A stretch of DNA of 60,055 bases, from NCBI GenBank assembly GCA_030729045.1, contig JANQYF010000033.1:1-60055 (forward strand), in the 5' to 3' direction. Positions 58,549 through 60,055 of this stretch are shown one piece after another (the stretch's first letter is position 1; each line of letters starts with the position of its first letter). The position numbers were made by a program, and so were the translations under genes. The notes under the pieces are model-generated. The model had not been told where the DNA came from. It ran no database searches and saw only the letters and a program-made list of their open reading frames with translations. The stretch is from Ilumatobacteraceae bacterium (GTDB lineage: Bacteria; Actinomycetota; Acidimicrobiia; Acidimicrobiales; Ilumatobacteraceae).

Positions 58549-60055
58549 GTGCCTTTTCCTTCCGACCTTGATATCGCCCAAGCTGCAACTATTGCTCCGC
58601 TCTCTGACATTGCGGGCCAGTTAGGAATTGGCGATGAATTCCTAGAGCCCTATGGGCGCCATGTAGCCAAAATAGACCTGTCGGTACTTGAGAATGTGTC
58701 GTCACGGCCTTCGGGAAAGTACGTGGTGGTAACAGCCATTACGCCGACACCGCTTGGTGAAGGCAAGACAACTACATCTGTTGGTCTCGCCCAGGCAATG
58801 AAGCACATCGGCAAAGTGGGACTACTGGCATTGCGTCAACCATCGATGGGGCCAACATTCGGCATTAAAGGTGGAGCAGCTGGTGGTGGGTATAGCCAAG
58901 TGATTCCGATGGAGATTTTGAATCTGCATCTCACAGGTGATTTCCATGCGGTTACGGCTGCACACAATTTGCTCGCAGCCATGGTTGATAATCATCTGCA
59001 TCAGGGCAATGCTCTGGGTCTATCGCTTGACAAAATCACGTGGAAGCGTGTTCTTGATGTGAATGATCGTGCACTACGTAACGTGACGATTGGCCAGGGT
59101 TCAAAAGAAGACGGAATTGAGCGCACGTCTGGCTTCGACATCACTGCTGCTTCTGAAGTGATGGCGCTGTTGGCATTGGCCACTTCTATGGAAGACCTTC
59201 GTGCACGCCTTGGTCGCATTGTTGTTGGGTACACAGCAAGTGATGTGGCAGTAACTGCTGAACAGATTGGATGTGCTGGTGCGATGGCTGTCATCTTGCT
59301 GGATGCCATCAAACCAAACTTGATGCAAACGCTTGAGAACACTCCGGCGCTGATTCATACAGGTCCGTTTGGCAACATCGCGACGGGCAACTCGTCAGTG
59401 ATTGCAGACAAGATTGGTATTCACATGTGCGACTATTTGATTACTGAGGCCGGCTTCGGGGCCGACATGGGTGCAGAGAGGTTCTTTAATATCAAGTGCC
59501 GCGTTTCAGGAATGAAACCTGATGCTGCGGTATTGGTAGCTACTGTTCGGGCGTTGAAAGCCCACTCTGGGTTGTTCAAAGTTGTTGCAGGTAAGCCGTT
59601 GCCGCCAGAAATGTTGCAGGAGAATCCTGAAGATGTTCGGGCTGGTGCAGCCAACTTGGCCAAGCAGATTGAGAATGTGCTTGCGCATGGAGTCTCGCCA
59701 GTGGTTGCGATAAATGCTTTCCCAACAGACTTTGGCAGCGAACATGATGTGATTCGCGAGATTGCTGAATCTATGGGCGCACGTGTTGCAGTGTGCACTC
59801 ACTTCTCTGATGGTGGTGCCGGGGCAGTTGATTTGGCTAATGCGGTTGTGGCTGCGTGCGATGAACCGAACAACTTCCATTTTCTGTATGAAGAATCTGC
59901 TTCGTTGAAAGACAAGATTTCTGCAGTTGCCACCAAGATTTATGGCGCTGCCGCTGTTGAGTATTCAGATCTGGCGAATGAACAACTTGCACGGTACGAG
60001 GCAAATGGTTTCAGTAACTTGCCTGTGTGTATTGCTAAGACGCACCTCAGTATTA
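58549..60055 (+). CDS. fhs: formate--tetrahydrofolate ligase, 3' part beyond right edge
   Basis: ATP-dependent formation of 10-formyl-THF, part of one-carbon metabolism. I translated plus strand from GTG 58549 to the window end: about 502 residues, the family being about 550, so only some 50 residues are missing. Motifs: ITPTPLGEGKTTTSVGL (P-loop), LRQPSMGPTFGIKGGAAGGG, LTGDFHAVTAAHN, LIHTGPFGNIATGNSSV and LITEAGFGADMGAE. GAGACT ends 6 nt before the GTG, weakly fitting the leaderless rule; a TTG at 58531 in the same frame is possible. It diverges from the FMN-oxidase operon. Confidence 0.96.
   Translation, partial: MPFPSDLDIAQAATIAPLSDIAGQLGIGDEFLEPYGRHVAKIDLSVLENVSSRPSGKYVVVTAITPTPLGEGKTTTSVGLAQAMKHIGKVGLLALRQPSMGPTFGIKGGAAGGGYSQVIPMEILNLHLTGDFHAVTAAHNLLAAMVDNHLHQGNALGLSLDKITWKRVLDVNDRALRNVTIGQGSKEDGIERTSGFDITAASEVMALLALATSMEDLRARLGRIVVGYTASDVAVTAEQIGCAGAMAVILLDAIKPNLMQTLENTPALIHTGPFGNIATGNSSVIADKIGIHMCDYLITEAGFGADMGAERFFNIKCRVSGMKPDAAVLVATVRALKAHSGLFKVVAGKPLPPEMLQENPEDVRAGAANLAKQIENVLAHGVSPVVAINAFPTDFGSEHDVIREIAESMGARVAVCTHFSDGGAGAVDLANAVVAACDEPNNFHFLYEESASLKDKISAVATKIYGAAAVEYSDLANEQLARYEANGFSNLPVCIAKTHLSI

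Noticed and set aside
1-60055. CRISPR array, insertion sequence, prophage or integron
   Set aside because: No regular spaced repeats, transposase, integrase or phage genes; both tRNA genes lack flanking direct repeats or integrases.

Overview
The window is a continuous stretch of a compact actinobacterial chromosome of moderate GC (near 50 percent by eye). The gene set suggests the class Acidimicrobiia or a close relative: a fused FO synthase (FbiC), several luciferase-like and DDN-like flavin/F420 enzymes, CarD, RNase J, a heterodimeric ABC exporter, and many acyl-CoA enzymes. The taxonomic placement is an inference. I see no insertion sequence, prophage, CRISPR array or rRNA. No gene-free stretch exceeds about 150 bp. 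leuS is cut by the left edge and fhs by the right edge.

Region 1 (1-27.3 kb) is mostly housekeeping in an order familiar from actinobacteria. leuS diverges from rbfA-truB-ribF; rpsO, pnp and dapB follow; then dapA-rnj, ftsK, rimO, pgsA, an MFS gene, cinA, tRNA-Arg and carD. Two blocks interrupt this order. The first is an inverted ribE / chorismate mutase-VOC fusion / fbiC operon between ribF and rpsO. The second is a tpx / DedA-like / acyl-CoA synthetase / TetR / diiron-protein block between dapB and dapA.

Region 2 (28-53 kb) is an accessory catabolic region. It holds an aminotransferase, thiolase, two crotonases, two acyl-CoA synthetases in the whole window, acyl-CoA dehydrogenase, aldehyde dehydrogenase, two amidohydrolases, SDR and HIBADH-type dehydrogenases, VOC and alpha/beta-hydrolase proteins, two luciferase-like enzymes, a DDN-like F420 protein and a two-gene ABC exporter. 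Region 3 (53-58.4 kb) has a VIT-type transporter, a TetR regulator and a tight operon of FMN 2-hydroxy-acid oxidase, TIGR03792 protein, aldo/keto reductase and SsuD-like monooxygenase, followed by a DUF3237 gene. fhs starts divergently at the right.

Three features stand out. (i) The ribE / CM-VOC / fbiC operon joins the two precursor pathways that feed deazaflavin (F420) synthesis, and the chorismate mutase carries a VOC domain that seems to lack one metal ligand. (ii) Many genes have a TANNNT-like -10 box about 6 nt before the start codon, which predicts leaderless mRNAs. (iii) Packing is extreme: four convergent gene pairs have directly abutting stop codons, two more share a 4-bp stop sequence, and one gene starts 1 nt after a tRNA CCA end.
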